Positions 50,131 through 58,682 of a stretch of DNA of 64,000 nt are shown here, piece by piece. The notes under the pieces are model-generated. The model was not told where the DNA came from. It ran no database searches and saw nothing but the letters and a program-made list of their open reading frames with translations. The number at the start of each line of letters is the position of its first letter. Positions within the stretch are counted from its first letter, which is position 1. Both the position numbers and the translations under genes were made by a program. This DNA is from Pseudomonadota bacterium. Lineage in GTDB: Bacteria > Pseudomonadota > Alphaproteobacteria > Caulobacterales > Caulobacteraceae. The DNA is taken from positions 1 to 64,000 of the forward strand of contig JAEWJI010000010.1 in assembly GCA_023386645.1 (NCBI GenBank), in the 5' to 3' direction.

Positions 50131-51729
50131 ATGTCGCCTGCCTTCATGTCCGCCGAGTTCATCCTCGCCCTGCCGACCGCCGCTCCGTCCGCCTCGACGG
50201 CGAGCGAGGGCGCGCCCGTTTCGGAAGACGCGGCCGCAGCGTTCGCGGGCCTGCTGGCGCCGGAGATGAGCGCCGCCAACGCCCCCATCGCGCGGTCGGC
50301 TCAGGCCGTCCCTTCCGCACCCATCCCCTCGCTGCTGAACGGCGCCGCCATGTTCAGCCACATGCCGCTGGCCGCTCCTCCCCCGCCGGGCCACAACGCC
50401 GTCCCACCGCCCGCCAATGACACGACGGAAACCCCCGTCGTCGACACCGACCCGGTCCAGTCCGCCCCGGTCGAGATCAACGTCCAGAGCCCGAAAGGGT
50501 CAGAGCCGAACTTCCGCCCGGCGTCTCCGGAAAAAGAGAAAGCTCCAGCAGAGCCGCAAGGCTCGGCTGTCGAGCCGGTCCCCGCCCCGGCCCCGGCAGT
50601 CGTTCCGCCTGAGGTGAAGACGGAAGCCTCGGTCTCGACCATGGCGGGGCAATCCGCTCCGGCGCCGACCGCCGAGACCCCTGAATTCCCCGAGGCAGGT
50701 CCGCTCTTCCCGACCAGGCAACTCCCCTCGGCCGCCCCGACGGCGCCCGAGCTTGCAAGATCCGAAACCTCCTCGACCGATCCGGCCCAGCCGAAGGTCG
50801 CGAACGTCCAGGTCCCCCCTCCAGCCGCTGGCCAGGGCCCGGTCGTCGCCAAGAGGGACGCGCCCGCGCCCGTCGCGGAACTGGCCGTGAAGGACTCGAC
50901 GTCCGGGGGCGACCTGACGACGCTCGAGGACGCACCCCCCTCGACCGAACGCCCCCTGGCCTCGCTGCCCCTCCCGATGACAAGGGCGGACCGCCGCCTG
51001 GTGGAGACTCCGGCCGCGCGGACGCAGACCACGTCGACCACCGCAGCGGCCTCCGCGTCCGTTTCAATCGAGAAGCCTTCGCCGCCGGCTGATCCCGCCG
51101 GGTCGCCAGGCGCCCCGCGCGACATGACCGGGCCCGCCCCGGCCACGCCACCCGCGTCCCCGCCGCCGATCGCGGCCCCCCCGCCCATTTCCGCCGAGGC
51201 CCCCGTCGCCGATGCGGCCGGGCCCATGGCGGGATCGGCGTCCGCCGAAGTGGTCGCCCGCGAGGCCGCTCCTGAAGTCGCCTTCGACCGGGCCCCGATG
51301 ATCTCGCGCGCGGGCGCCGAAACGACAGCTCAGCTGACGGTGCAGATCGTCAAGCGGCTGGAGGGCCGGTCGACCCGGTTCGAGATGGCCCTGACGCCCG
51401 AGGACCTGGGCCGGGTTGAGGTGTCGGTCGAGATCGACGCCGACGGCCAGCTCGCGGCCCGCCTGGCTTTCGACAGCCCCGCCGCGGCCGCCGAACTTCG
51501 CGGCCGGGTCGACGAGTTGCGGCGGCAACTGGAGCAGGCCGGCTTCACCATCGGCCAGGACGCCCTCGACTTCTCCGAGCGCCGCTCCTCTTCCGGCCAG
51601 GACGAACGCCGTTTCGGCCAGGCCTTCGCCGGCGCCGCCCGACTGAACGGACAGGCCGACACCGCGCCGGTGGCCGGACCCTGGATTCCCCTGACCCTCG
51701 CCCCCGGGCGGGTGGACGTGAAGGTCTGA
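50131..51729 (+). CDS. fliK: Flagellar hook-length control protein FliK
   Basis: Start at ATG 50131 is chosen because the candidate sigma-54 promoter would begin transcription around 50092; ATG 50095 and ATG 50146 are alternatives. The ~532-residue protein has a very long Pro/Ala/Ser/Glu-rich region (about 1-400), the secreted ruler part. The C-terminal Flg_hook core includes FEMALTPEDLGRVEVSVEID, DGQLAARLAFDSPAAAAELR and LEQAGFTIGQDALDFS. FliK measures the hook and switches export specificity. It is followed directly by flgD. Confidence 0.92.
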   Translation: MSPAFMSAEFILALPTAAPSASTASEGAPVSEDAAAAFAGLLAPEMSAANAPIARSAQAVPSAPIPSLLNGAAMFSHMPLAAPPPPGHNAVPPPANDTTETPVVDTDPVQSAPVEINVQSPKGSEPNFRPASPEKEKAPAEPQGSAVEPVPAPAPAVVPPEVKTEASVSTMAGQSAPAPTAETPEFPEAGPLFPTRQLPSAAPTAPELARSETSSTDPAQPKVANVQVPPPAAGQGPVVAKRDAPAPVAELAVKDSTSGGDLTTLEDAPPSTERPLASLPLPMTRADRRLVETPAARTQTTSTTAAASASVSIEKPSPPADPAGSPGAPRDMTGPAPATPPASPPPIAAPPPISAEAPVADAAGPMAGSASAEVVAREAAPEVAFDRAPMISRAGAETTAQLTVQIVKRLEGRSTRFEMALTPEDLGRVEVSVEIDADGQLAARLAFDSPAAAAELRGRVDELRRQLEQAGFTIGQDALDFSERRSSSGQDERRFGQAFAGAARLNGQADTAPVAGPWIPLTLAPGRVDVKV

Positions 51730-51732
51730 TAC

Positions 51733-52470
51733 ATGGTTGACGCCATAACCACCACGAACGCCGTGAACCGCATGTCTGCGGGCTCGGGCATGCTCGCCTC
51801 GAACTTCGAGACCTTCCTCAGCCTGCTGACCGCGCAGCTGAAAAACCAGGACCCGCTGTCGCCGGTCGATTCCAACGAGTTCACCGCCCAGCTGACGCAG
51901 ATGGCGGGGGTGGAGCAGCAGCTGCTGACCAATGACCTGCTGACCAGCCTGCTGGCCGCGCAACAAGGCGGCGGGCTGAACGGCGCGGCGAACTACATCG
52001 GCAAGCAGGCCACGGCCGCCTGGTCGGCGACCAAGATCGAGGACGGCAAGGCGACCTGGAGCTATGAGCTGGCCGCCGACGCGACCGAAGCCAAGCTGCA
52101 GGTGCTGGACGGCTCCGGCCAGGTGGTCTGGAGCGGCGACGCCCCAAGCCGCGAGGCCGGCCTGCACGACTTCACCTGGAACGGCCAGACCACCGGCGGC
52201 GGCAAGGTCGACGACGGCGGGGTCTACACCTTGAAGATCGTCGCCAAGACCGGCTCGGGCTCCGCCGTGGACAGCCAGGTGCTGACGCGCGGCCGGATCA
52301 CCGGGGTCGAGCTCTACGACGGCCAGCCGTATCTGACGATCGGCTCCTCCATCCTGCCGCTGTCCACCGTGATCGCGCTCAGCGAGCAGAGCAACGCCCC
52401 CGACGAAGCCGAGCCCAGCGCCATCCAGCGCGCCGCATCGGCCCTCAACCCCATGAAACTGTTTTCCTAA
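51733..52470 (+). CDS. flgD: Flagellar hook cap protein FlgD
   Basis: The 245-residue protein begins MVDAITTTNAVNRMSAG and has the family core FLSLLTAQLKNQDPLSPVDS and EFTAQLTQMAGVEQQLLTND. The FlgD Ig-like/Tudor region follows with HDFTWNGQTTGGGKVDDGGV. It scaffolds hook assembly and is not kept in the finished flagellum. It starts three bases after fliK and is followed by flgE after 12 bases. Confidence 0.96.
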   Translation: MVDAITTTNAVNRMSAGSGMLASNFETFLSLLTAQLKNQDPLSPVDSNEFTAQLTQMAGVEQQLLTNDLLTSLLAAQQGGGLNGAANYIGKQATAAWSATKIEDGKATWSYELAADATEAKLQVLDGSGQVVWSGDAPSREAGLHDFTWNGQTTGGGKVDDGGVYTLKIVAKTGSGSAVDSQVLTRGRITGVELYDGQPYLTIGSSILPLSTVIALSEQSNAPDEAEPSAIQRAASALNPMKLFS

Positions 52471-52482
52471 GGAGCCCACGCC

Positions 52483-54177
52483 ATGAGCATCAACAGCGCC
52501 CTTCTGGCCGGCGTGTCCGGCCTGACCGCCAACTCCGCCGCCCTCGCAGCCATCTCCCAGAACATCGCGAACGTGAACACCGTCGGGTACAAGCGCAGCC
52601 AGGGCGAGTTCCAGACCGTGGTGAACAGCCAGAGCCAAGGTGCCGGCTATTCCGCCGGCGGCGTGCTGGCTTCGGCCCGGCATTTCACCAGCCAGAACGG
52701 CCAGCTGCAGCGGACCTCGTCATCCACCGACCTCGGCATCTCCGGCCAGGGTTTCTTCGTCGTGACCGAAAAGGCCGAGGGCCTTGAGCCGACCGACAGC
52801 CGCCTGTTCACCCGGGCCGGGGCGTTCCGGGTCGACAACCTCGGCTACCTGAAGAACACGGCCGGGCTCTACCTGCAGGGCTGGCCCGTCGACGCCAACG
52901 GCGACATCAACACCGACCCCTCGGACCTGGGCCGGCTGCGCACCATCAACGTGGGCTCCGTGGGCGGCACGGCGGAGGCGACGACCCGCATCCAGCTGAA
53001 CGCCAACCTGCGCTCGAGCCAGACCGTCTCCGCCGAGGCCTCGCCCCTGAACAAGACCGGCGTGGTCGACAGCGGCGGGACCAGCCACAGCTTCAGCGTC
53101 AACTACACTCGCGTCGGCGATCCGGCCGACCGCCGCTGGGCCGTCGAAATCAAGCGTGGCAGCGAGACCATCACCGGCAACGTCGAGTATGACGCCACCG
53201 GAAACCTGACGGCCACCACCCTGCCGGGCAACCTCACCGACCTGGACCTTGCGTCCGGAGAAACGGTGTCGCTCGCGTCGCTGGGGCTGGCCACGTCGGT
53301 CGACGCCCGCAGCAAGTACGATCCGGCCATCAACTCCATGGCCATGTGGGATCCCGAGACCCAGGCGGGGGTGAAGCCGGACTTCGAGGTCACCATCCCG
53401 GTTTCGGACTCCAAGGGCGGCCAGCGCACGCTCGCCTTGTCCTTCCTGAAGAGCACGGTGCCCAATCAGTGGTACGCCGAGATTCGCGCCATCCCCGCCG
53501 ATGACGTCGTCACCGGCGACGGCCTGTCGAACGGGCAGCTGAAGACTGGCCTCGTGGCATTCACCCAGGACGGGCGACTGGACATGGACGCGATGGCGAT
53601 GCTGGGCGCCGATGCCCTGTTCGCCGATCCTTCCGCGGCCACCCTGACCTTTGGATCTTCCGACGCGGCGAACCCGACGGCCGGAGCCTTCAACTGGGCC
53701 GCTGACCTGGGCATCGACGACCAGGTGATCAGCTTCGACCTGGCCGCGGCCGCGGGCGGGCTGACCCAGTACGACAGCGCGTCCGTGGTGCAGGCGACCC
53801 TGACCAACGGCACCGCCTTCGGCAACCTGTCGGAGGTCAAGATCGACGAGAAGGGCTTCGTCACCGCCATCTTCGACAACGGCGTCACCCGCCAGATCGC
53901 CCAGGTCGCGCTCGCCACCTTCCCCAGCGCCGACAGTCTGGTCGCCGTGGCCGGCAACGCCTACCGCGTCAGCCAGGGCTCCGGCACCTTCAACCTCAAG
54001 CAGGCGGGCACCGGGGGCGCGGGCATGATCGGCGCTTCGCAGCTGGAGGCCTCGACCGTCGATCTGTCGACCGAGTTCACCGGCCTGATCACGACCCAGC
54101 GCGCCTATTCCGCCTCGTCCAAGATCATCACGACCGCCGACGAGATGCTGGCCGAGCTGATCAGCATCAAACGCTGA
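52483..54177 (+). CDS. flgE: Flagellar hook protein FlgE
   Basis: The 564-residue protein begins MSINSALLAGVSGLTANSAA with the hook signature SQNIANVNTVGYKRSQGEFQ, and ends TQRAYSASSKIITTADEMLA. An AAGGAG lies upstream of the ATG. Hook subunits are exported and polymerise into the universal joint. The length is in the range of alphaproteobacterial FlgE, longer than E. coli. sciP follows after a 157-base control region. Confidence 0.97.
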   Translation: MSINSALLAGVSGLTANSAALAAISQNIANVNTVGYKRSQGEFQTVVNSQSQGAGYSAGGVLASARHFTSQNGQLQRTSSSTDLGISGQGFFVVTEKAEGLEPTDSRLFTRAGAFRVDNLGYLKNTAGLYLQGWPVDANGDINTDPSDLGRLRTINVGSVGGTAEATTRIQLNANLRSSQTVSAEASPLNKTGVVDSGGTSHSFSVNYTRVGDPADRRWAVEIKRGSETITGNVEYDATGNLTATTLPGNLTDLDLASGETVSLASLGLATSVDARSKYDPAINSMAMWDPETQAGVKPDFEVTIPVSDSKGGQRTLALSFLKSTVPNQWYAEIRAIPADDVVTGDGLSNGQLKTGLVAFTQDGRLDMDAMAMLGADALFADPSAATLTFGSSDAANPTAGAFNWAADLGIDDQVISFDLAAAAGGLTQYDSASVVQATLTNGTAFGNLSEVKIDEKGFVTAIFDNGVTRQIAQVALATFPSADSLVAVAGNAYRVSQGSGTFNLKQAGTGGAGMIGASQLEASTVDLSTEFTGLITTQRAYSASSKIITTADEMLAELISIKR

Positions 54178-54216
54178 TCGGCGAGTAAGTAATCGTTATC
54201 CTCAATGAATCGTCGC

Positions 54217-54231
54217 TTAGCGCAGGGTTAC
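54217..54231. promoter_or_regulatory. Candidate CtrA box 1 ahead of sciP
   Basis: TTAG-N7-TTAC, one substitution from the CtrA consensus TTAA-N7-TTAA in each half. It lies 104-118 bases ahead of the sciP start. Two such spaced half-site pairs in one short gap is suggestive. Confidence 0.4.
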
Positions 54232-54280
54232 CGAAGTCTTGGCGAAGGTGGGCAGATTATTCCTTCCTTCACCACGACGC

Positions 54281-54295
54281 TTAAACGGCCTTTAG
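54281..54295. promoter_or_regulatory. Candidate CtrA box 2 ahead of sciP
   Basis: TTAA-N7-TTAG, with an intact first half and one change in the second. It lies 40-54 bases ahead of ATG 54335, a position compatible with promoter activation or repression. Confidence 0.5.
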
Positions 54296-54334
54296 CGGCG
54301 CCGCGCCTACAACCATGACCAATGGTGGTGGTGA

Positions 54335-54634
54335 ATGAGGCTTAAGCCCATGCTGCAAGAGCGACGCCTGAATAGTAAGGGCGAACAGTACGTGGTCGGA
54401 CCGACGGGTACCCCCCTGACCCTGCACGACCTGCCGCCGGCGAACACCGACCGCTGGGTCATCCGCCGCAAGGCTGAGGTGGTCGCGGCGGTGCGCGGCG
54501 GCCTGCTGAGCTTGGACGAAGCCCTGGCCAAGTATCGGCTGACGGCCGAGGAGTTCCTGGCCTGGCAGAAGGCCATCGACAAATGGGGCATGCAGGGCCT
54601 GCGCACCACGCGGATCCAGAGCTACCGGTCGTAG
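54335..54634 (+). CDS. sciP: CtrA inhibitor SciP (DUF1153)
   Basis: SciP is a small helix-turn-helix protein that binds CtrA and DNA and blocks CtrA-activated transcription in G1 cells of Caulobacter. The protein is almost entirely the DUF1153 domain: YVVGPTGTPLTLHDLPPANT, RWVIRRKAEVVAAVRGGLLS, LDEALAKYRLTAEEFLAWQK. Start may be ATG 54335 (99 aa) or ATG 54350 (94 aa, MLQERRLNSKG); the shorter has a GAGG ten bases upstream. The location directly after flgE matches Caulobacter gene order. Confidence 0.93.
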   Translation: MRLKPMLQERRLNSKGEQYVVGPTGTPLTLHDLPPANTDRWVIRRKAEVVAAVRGGLLSLDEALAKYRLTAEEFLAWQKAIDKWGMQGLRTTRIQSYRS

Positions 54635-54657
54635 GGCCGGCCGCAGCCGAGACTTCG

Positions 54658-54692
54658 ACGGCCGCTCCTGCAAGGGGCGGCCGTTGTCGTTT
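54658..54692 (+). terminator. Rho-independent terminator after sciP
   Basis: ACGGCCGCTCC pairs with GGGGCGGCCGT (one G-U pair) around a TGCAA loop, an 11-bp stem at 54658-54684, followed by TGTCGTTT. It separates sciP from mnmA. Confidence 0.75.
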
Positions 54693-54727
54693 CAGCAAGC
54701 CTCGAAACCGCCCGTCCCACTCGCTAT

Positions 54728-55939
54728 ATGGCGGCGATGACGCTCGCCGAGCCGATCTGTGCGATCCCCGATATCGCGCCCGCCGACATGGACGGGGCGA
54801 TCGCGGCCGCGCGTGCGGCGGTGGGCCTTCCGATAGGCGCCCGTGTCGTGGCGGCCATGTCGGGCGGCGTTGACTCGACCGTGGTCGCGGCTCTGCTGGC
54901 CAAGGCGGGCTATGATGTCGTCGGCGTCACCCTGCAGCTCTACGACCACGGCGCCGCGCTGAAGAAGAAGGGCGCCTGCTGCGCCGGCCAGGACATCCAC
55001 GACGCCCGGCTGGCGGCCGAAACCATCGGCGTCCCGCACTATGTGCTCGATTACGAAAGCCGCTTCCGCGACGCGGTGATCGACCAGTTCGCCGACAGTT
55101 ACCTGCGCGGGCAGACGCCGGTGCCGTGCATCCGCTGCAATCAGACTGTGAAGTTCCGCGATCTTCTGGACGTCGCGCGCGACCTCGGAGCCGAAGCCAT
55201 GGCGACGGGCCACTATGTGCGGCGCGCGGTCGGCGCCGACGGCCGGACGCAGATGCGCAAGGCCATCGATCCGTCGCGCGACCAGTCCTACTTCCTGTTC
55301 GCCACCAGCCGGGCCCAGCTAGACTATCTGCGGTTCCCGCTGGCCGATCTGGAAAAGCCGCAGGTGCGCGGCGTGGCGGCGGAGCTTGGCCTGCGCATCG
55401 CCGCCAAGCCGGACAGCCAGGACATCTGCTTCGTGCCGTCAGGGGACTATCGGACCCTCATCGACCGCCTGCGGCCCCAGGGGCGCGAGGCCGGCGAGAT
55501 CGTGCACATGGACGGCCGGGTGCTTGGCCGACACGGCGGCATCACCGACTACACCATCGGCCAACGGCGCGGCCTTAATGTCGCGGTCGGCGAGCCCCTG
55601 TTCGTCACCCGGCTGGATCCGGACCGTCATCAGGTGATCGTCGGGCCGCGCGAGGCCCTGCTGACGGCGTCGCTCCGGCTGGAGGAAACCAACTGGCTGG
55701 GCGACGAGGCCTCGATCGAGGACGCGGCCAGGGCTGGAGCCCCGGTGCTGGCCCGCGTGCGTTCCACGCGCGCCCCCTCTCCGGCCCGGCTCGGCTTGGA
55801 CGACGGCGATGTCGTGGTGCGCTTCGACACGGGCGAGGAAGGCGTGGCGCCCGGTCAGGCCTGCGCCCTCTACGATCCGACCGATCCCGATCGTCTGCTC
55901 GGCGGCGGCTTCATTCGGGACACCCGCGCGCTTGTCTGA
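54728..55939 (+). CDS. mnmA: tRNA 2-thiouridine(34) synthase MnmA
   Basis: MnmA puts the 2-thio group on U34 of tRNA for Lys, Glu and Gln. The 403-residue protein has the PP-loop AAMSGGVDSTVVAALLAKAG, LQLYDHG, CCAGQDIHDARLAAE, the first catalytic Cys in TPVPCIRCNQ and the second in KPDSQDICFVPSGDY, and the C-terminal NYTIGQRRGL-like element (TDYTIGQRRGLNVAVG). Starts at ATG 54728 or ATG 54737; neither has a clear Shine-Dalgarno. A hemerythrin gene begins four bases after its stop. Confidence 0.96.
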   Translation: MAAMTLAEPICAIPDIAPADMDGAIAAARAAVGLPIGARVVAAMSGGVDSTVVAALLAKAGYDVVGVTLQLYDHGAALKKKGACCAGQDIHDARLAAETIGVPHYVLDYESRFRDAVIDQFADSYLRGQTPVPCIRCNQTVKFRDLLDVARDLGAEAMATGHYVRRAVGADGRTQMRKAIDPSRDQSYFLFATSRAQLDYLRFPLADLEKPQVRGVAAELGLRIAAKPDSQDICFVPSGDYRTLIDRLRPQGREAGEIVHMDGRVLGRHGGITDYTIGQRRGLNVAVGEPLFVTRLDPDRHQVIVGPREALLTASLRLEETNWLGDEASIEDAARAGAPVLARVRSTRAPSPARLGLDDGDVVVRFDTGEEGVAPGQACALYDPTDPDRLLGGGFIRDTRALV

Positions 55940-55943
55940 GACG

Positions 55944-56504
55944 GTGGACGACACGGCCGGGCTGAACGGCCGCGTAGGCCTGCCTGCCGAGATGCTCTAT
56001 CTGCGCGACGCCTATCCGCGCTTGCGCTGGTCCGAACCCCTGCCGGACGTGGCCGCTCACTGGCTCCAGATGCATGACGGCTTTCGCGAGCATCAGGCGC
56101 ACATGCTGGCGATGGTCGAGGGGTGGCGGGGCGGCGCGACCGACGTGGCGGGCCTGCACCGCGCCCTGATCCCCGCGCTCCAGGGCTTCCTCCAGCATCT
56201 GGACGGCCACCACCGGATCGAGAGCGGCCACTACTTCCCCCAATTCAGGCGGATCGAACCCCGGATCTCGGCCGGCATCGACCTGCTGGACCGGGACCAC
56301 GAGACCGTCCACGTCCATCTGGAGACCCTGCATCGACTGGGGTTCGATTTTCATCGGGCGGTGACCGAGAATGACCAGCCGAAAGACGCGGGCGAGCGGC
56401 TGGCGGACGCCCTGGAGGCGGCAGGAGCGCCGCTGCTGCGCCATCTCGAGGACGAGGAAGACATCGTCATTCCGCTCATGGCGCTGAGGGTGCGGGGCGG
56501 CTAG
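55944..56504 (+). CDS. Hemerythrin HHE domain protein
   Basis: From GTG 55944 the protein has 186 residues; in-frame TTG 55932 is possible and upstream frame is a shadow of mnmA. The helical bundle carries likely iron ligands in HDGFREHQAHM, LDGHHRIESGHYFPQFR, DRDHETVHVHLETLH and LRHLEDEEDIVIP, matching the hemerythrin-like His/Glu pattern. Such proteins bind O2 or sense NO or iron. The gene is translationally close to mnmA. Its stop shares a CTAG with the stop of the convergent TPR gene. Confidence 0.87.
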   Translation: MDDTAGLNGRVGLPAEMLYLRDAYPRLRWSEPLPDVAAHWLQMHDGFREHQAHMLAMVEGWRGGATDVAGLHRALIPALQGFLQHLDGHHRIESGHYFPQFRRIEPRISAGIDLLDRDHETVHVHLETLHRLGFDFHRAVTENDQPKDAGERLADALEAAGAPLLRHLEDEEDIVIPLMALRVRGG

Positions 56505-57925
56505 CCGGCGGCGGCGGCGTCCCAGGCGGCGGTGACGGTCAGTCGATAGACATGGCGGTAGGCGTCCAGGTCGCGCCGCCCCTCGCTGTCGCGCGCGCCC
56601 GCTCCGGTCTCCAGAGCCAGAGCGGCCCCGGCCTGCCGCAGCCGCGGCAGGGCCTCGGCCGGACGATGATCGGCGGCGAGCGCCGCGCCCAGGTTCGCCT
56701 GGCTGCCGATCCGCGACAGATGCCCCTCCGGCAGGTGCAGCGCGACCGCCTCCGCGCGCTCCAACCGCCTGACCGCCCCGGCGCGGTCGCCCGTTTCGCC
56801 CGCTGCGATGGCCCATAGGAACAGCGGCCTCAGAAGGTCCGGACTGTCGGGACCCGCGTCAGCCTCGATCAGGGCCACGGCCCGCTCAAGCAGCCGCTCG
56901 GCCTCGGCCGACTGCCCCCGCAGCAGGGTGGCGTCGGCCAGGTTGGTCAAGGCGTCGGCCAGCCCTGGGTGGTCGGGGCCCAATAGCCGCTCCTGCAGCG
57001 CCAGCGCCCGGCGGGCCGAGGCGTCCGCCTCCGTGTCCATGGCCAGGCGCAGCAACAGTTGGGTCTCGGACATGAGGGCGGAGACCAGGTCGGGACCTTC
57101 GTCCCGCGCCAACATCTCAACCGCGCGCCGCTGCATGGCCAGCGCCGCCTCGGGCCTCCCAAGGGCCGCGGTCGTGGTGGCCAGATACGACAGACTCTGG
57201 GCCATCAGTCGATCGTCAGCCCCCTGTCCGCTCTCGCGCAGCGCGACCGCGCGGCGCAACAGGGGTTCCGCCTCGGCATAGCGGGCCTGATCCATCAGCA
57301 GACCACCGAGGTTGTTCAGGGTCAGCGCCAGTTGCTCCGAAGTCCCCGACGCCTCACGCACGCTCAGGATCGCGCGATGGATGGCCTCCGCCTCGGCCGG
57401 CCGGTTCAGGAAGCGCAGGGCCGAGGCCTGATTGTTGCGAGCGATCAGCACGCCGTCGCCGTCATCGCCCTCGCTCGCGCGCCATGCGGCCTCCGCCGCC
57501 CGGGCCATCGCCAGGGCCTCAGCGTAGCGACCCTGGGCGTTCAGGTTGGCGCTCAGGTGGTTGGCGATCACCCCGAGATAGGGATGGCCCGGCTCGACTG
57601 ACCGGGTCAGCAGCAGCTGGGCCCGGCGCAAGATGGGCTCGGCTTCGCGGTGGCGGCCCTGGGCGTCGACGGCCTCGCCCCATTTCATGGTCAGGGCCCC
57701 GGCGTCGGGCGAGGTTTGGCCCCAGAGTTGGAGCGCCTGTTCGGCCGCGGATCGAAACAGCGGCTCGGCCTCGGCGGGACGGCCCTCGTCGAGCAAGGCC
57801 TGGCCCTGGTTCACAGCCGCCTGGATGGCGGCGGCATCCTGAGGCGCCGGCCAAGCGACGCAGGGTGAGGCCCCCAACCCCCCGGCCAGCAGCAGCGCGA
57901 CGATGACGGTGCGTCCCCGGCCCAT
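56501..57925 (-). CDS. Exported tetratricopeptide-repeat protein
   Basis: ATG 57925 is preferred over an upstream TTG. The 474-residue protein has a signal peptide (TVIVALLLAGGLGASPCVAW) and then TPR-type repeats of the TPR_12 kind, each with a pattern like A-x-x-L-x-x-A-x-x-L-x-E-A-x-x-L-x-R-R-A (for example AEAEPLLRRAVALRE and AEAERLLERAVALIE). It is probably a periplasmic scaffold. No catalytic domain. Gene symbol unknown. Confidence 0.85.
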   Translation of the reverse strand: MGRGRTVIVALLLAGGLGASPCVAWPAPQDAAAIQAAVNQGQALLDEGRPAEAEPLFRSAAEQALQLWGQTSPDAGALTMKWGEAVDAQGRHREAEPILRRAQLLLTRSVEPGHPYLGVIANHLSANLNAQGRYAEALAMARAAEAAWRASEGDDGDGVLIARNNQASALRFLNRPAEAEAIHRAILSVREASGTSEQLALTLNNLGGLLMDQARYAEAEPLLRRAVALRESGQGADDRLMAQSLSYLATTTAALGRPEAALAMQRRAVEMLARDEGPDLVSALMSETQLLLRLAMDTEADASARRALALQERLLGPDHPGLADALTNLADATLLRGQSAEAERLLERAVALIEADAGPDSPDLLRPLFLWAIAAGETGDRAGAVRRLERAEAVALHLPEGHLSRIGSQANLGAALAADHRPAEALPRLRQAGAALALETGAGARDSEGRRDLDAYRHVYRLTVTAAWDAAAAG

Positions 57926-58042
57926 GCCCAAGGCTTATCATGCACGCCGTTGGCCGGAGGCGCCGGTTCCTGACGATCCCGTTCGCCGACTTGGCCCAGG
58001 GCTCGTGGTCAGGCACGCTGGTAACCGCCTGGAGAAGCTCAC

Positions 58043-58570
58043 ATGCGCCGCCTGATCCTGATGTCCGCCCTCGCCGCCGCTCTCGCCGGTCCAGCCGGCG
58101 CCCAGACCCTGGTCGACACCCCGCCCGGCACGGCTGGCGAAGCCGCCGGCATCACCCTTCACGAGTTCTGCCTGCCCCAGTTCGACGCCGAGGGCCGATC
58201 GCCTGACCGGGTCGCGGCCCTGGCGGCCTCGGTGGGACTGAACGACGCAATGGGCGAATGGGTCGCGCCCTCGCCGGCCGGGACCACGGTCACCGCCGCC
58301 TGGATCGAGGAGAACGGCGTCTGTCGCGTCACGGTGACGGGGCCCGCCGGCGCGGGCGCCGACCTGCTGGACGCCATGGACGGCATCGGCTGGACGCCGA
58401 TGCAGCGGGGCGTTCAGGCCAGCGAGGACATCATGGTCGATGTCTGGACCGGCCAACCGCAGGGTATCCCCCAGCCGGTGATGATCGCGGCCAACCGCTG
58501 GGTCTCCGACGCCGAGCCCGAGGGCGGGGTGCGGTTGATGCTCAACATGCTGCTGTCGAGCGCCGAATAG
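58043..58570 (+). CDS. Small exported protein of unknown function (175 aa)
   Basis: ATG 58043 with GGAGAAG upstream starts a signal peptide (MRRLILMSALAAALAGPAGA). The mature ~155 residues include LHEFCLPQFD, WVAPSPAGTTVTAAWIEENG and VCRVTVTGPAG, with two Cys that may pair. It lacks recognisable catalytic motifs. Divergent from the TPR gene with about 115 bases between. Confidence 0.7.
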   Translation: MRRLILMSALAAALAGPAGAQTLVDTPPGTAGEAAGITLHEFCLPQFDAEGRSPDRVAALAASVGLNDAMGEWVAPSPAGTTVTAAWIEENGVCRVTVTGPAGAGADLLDAMDGIGWTPMQRGVQASEDIMVDVWTGQPQGIPQPVMIAANRWVSDAEPEGGVRLMLNMLLSSAE

Positions 58571-58682
58571 CCGGCGGCTCGCCCATAGCGGCCAACAGCC
58601 CCGCTCCGTTCGGCCAACAGGCGACACAGCGCGCATGGCGTGGTTCTCTCCCCACCGAATCCGATCCGGGAGGGAATCGACC

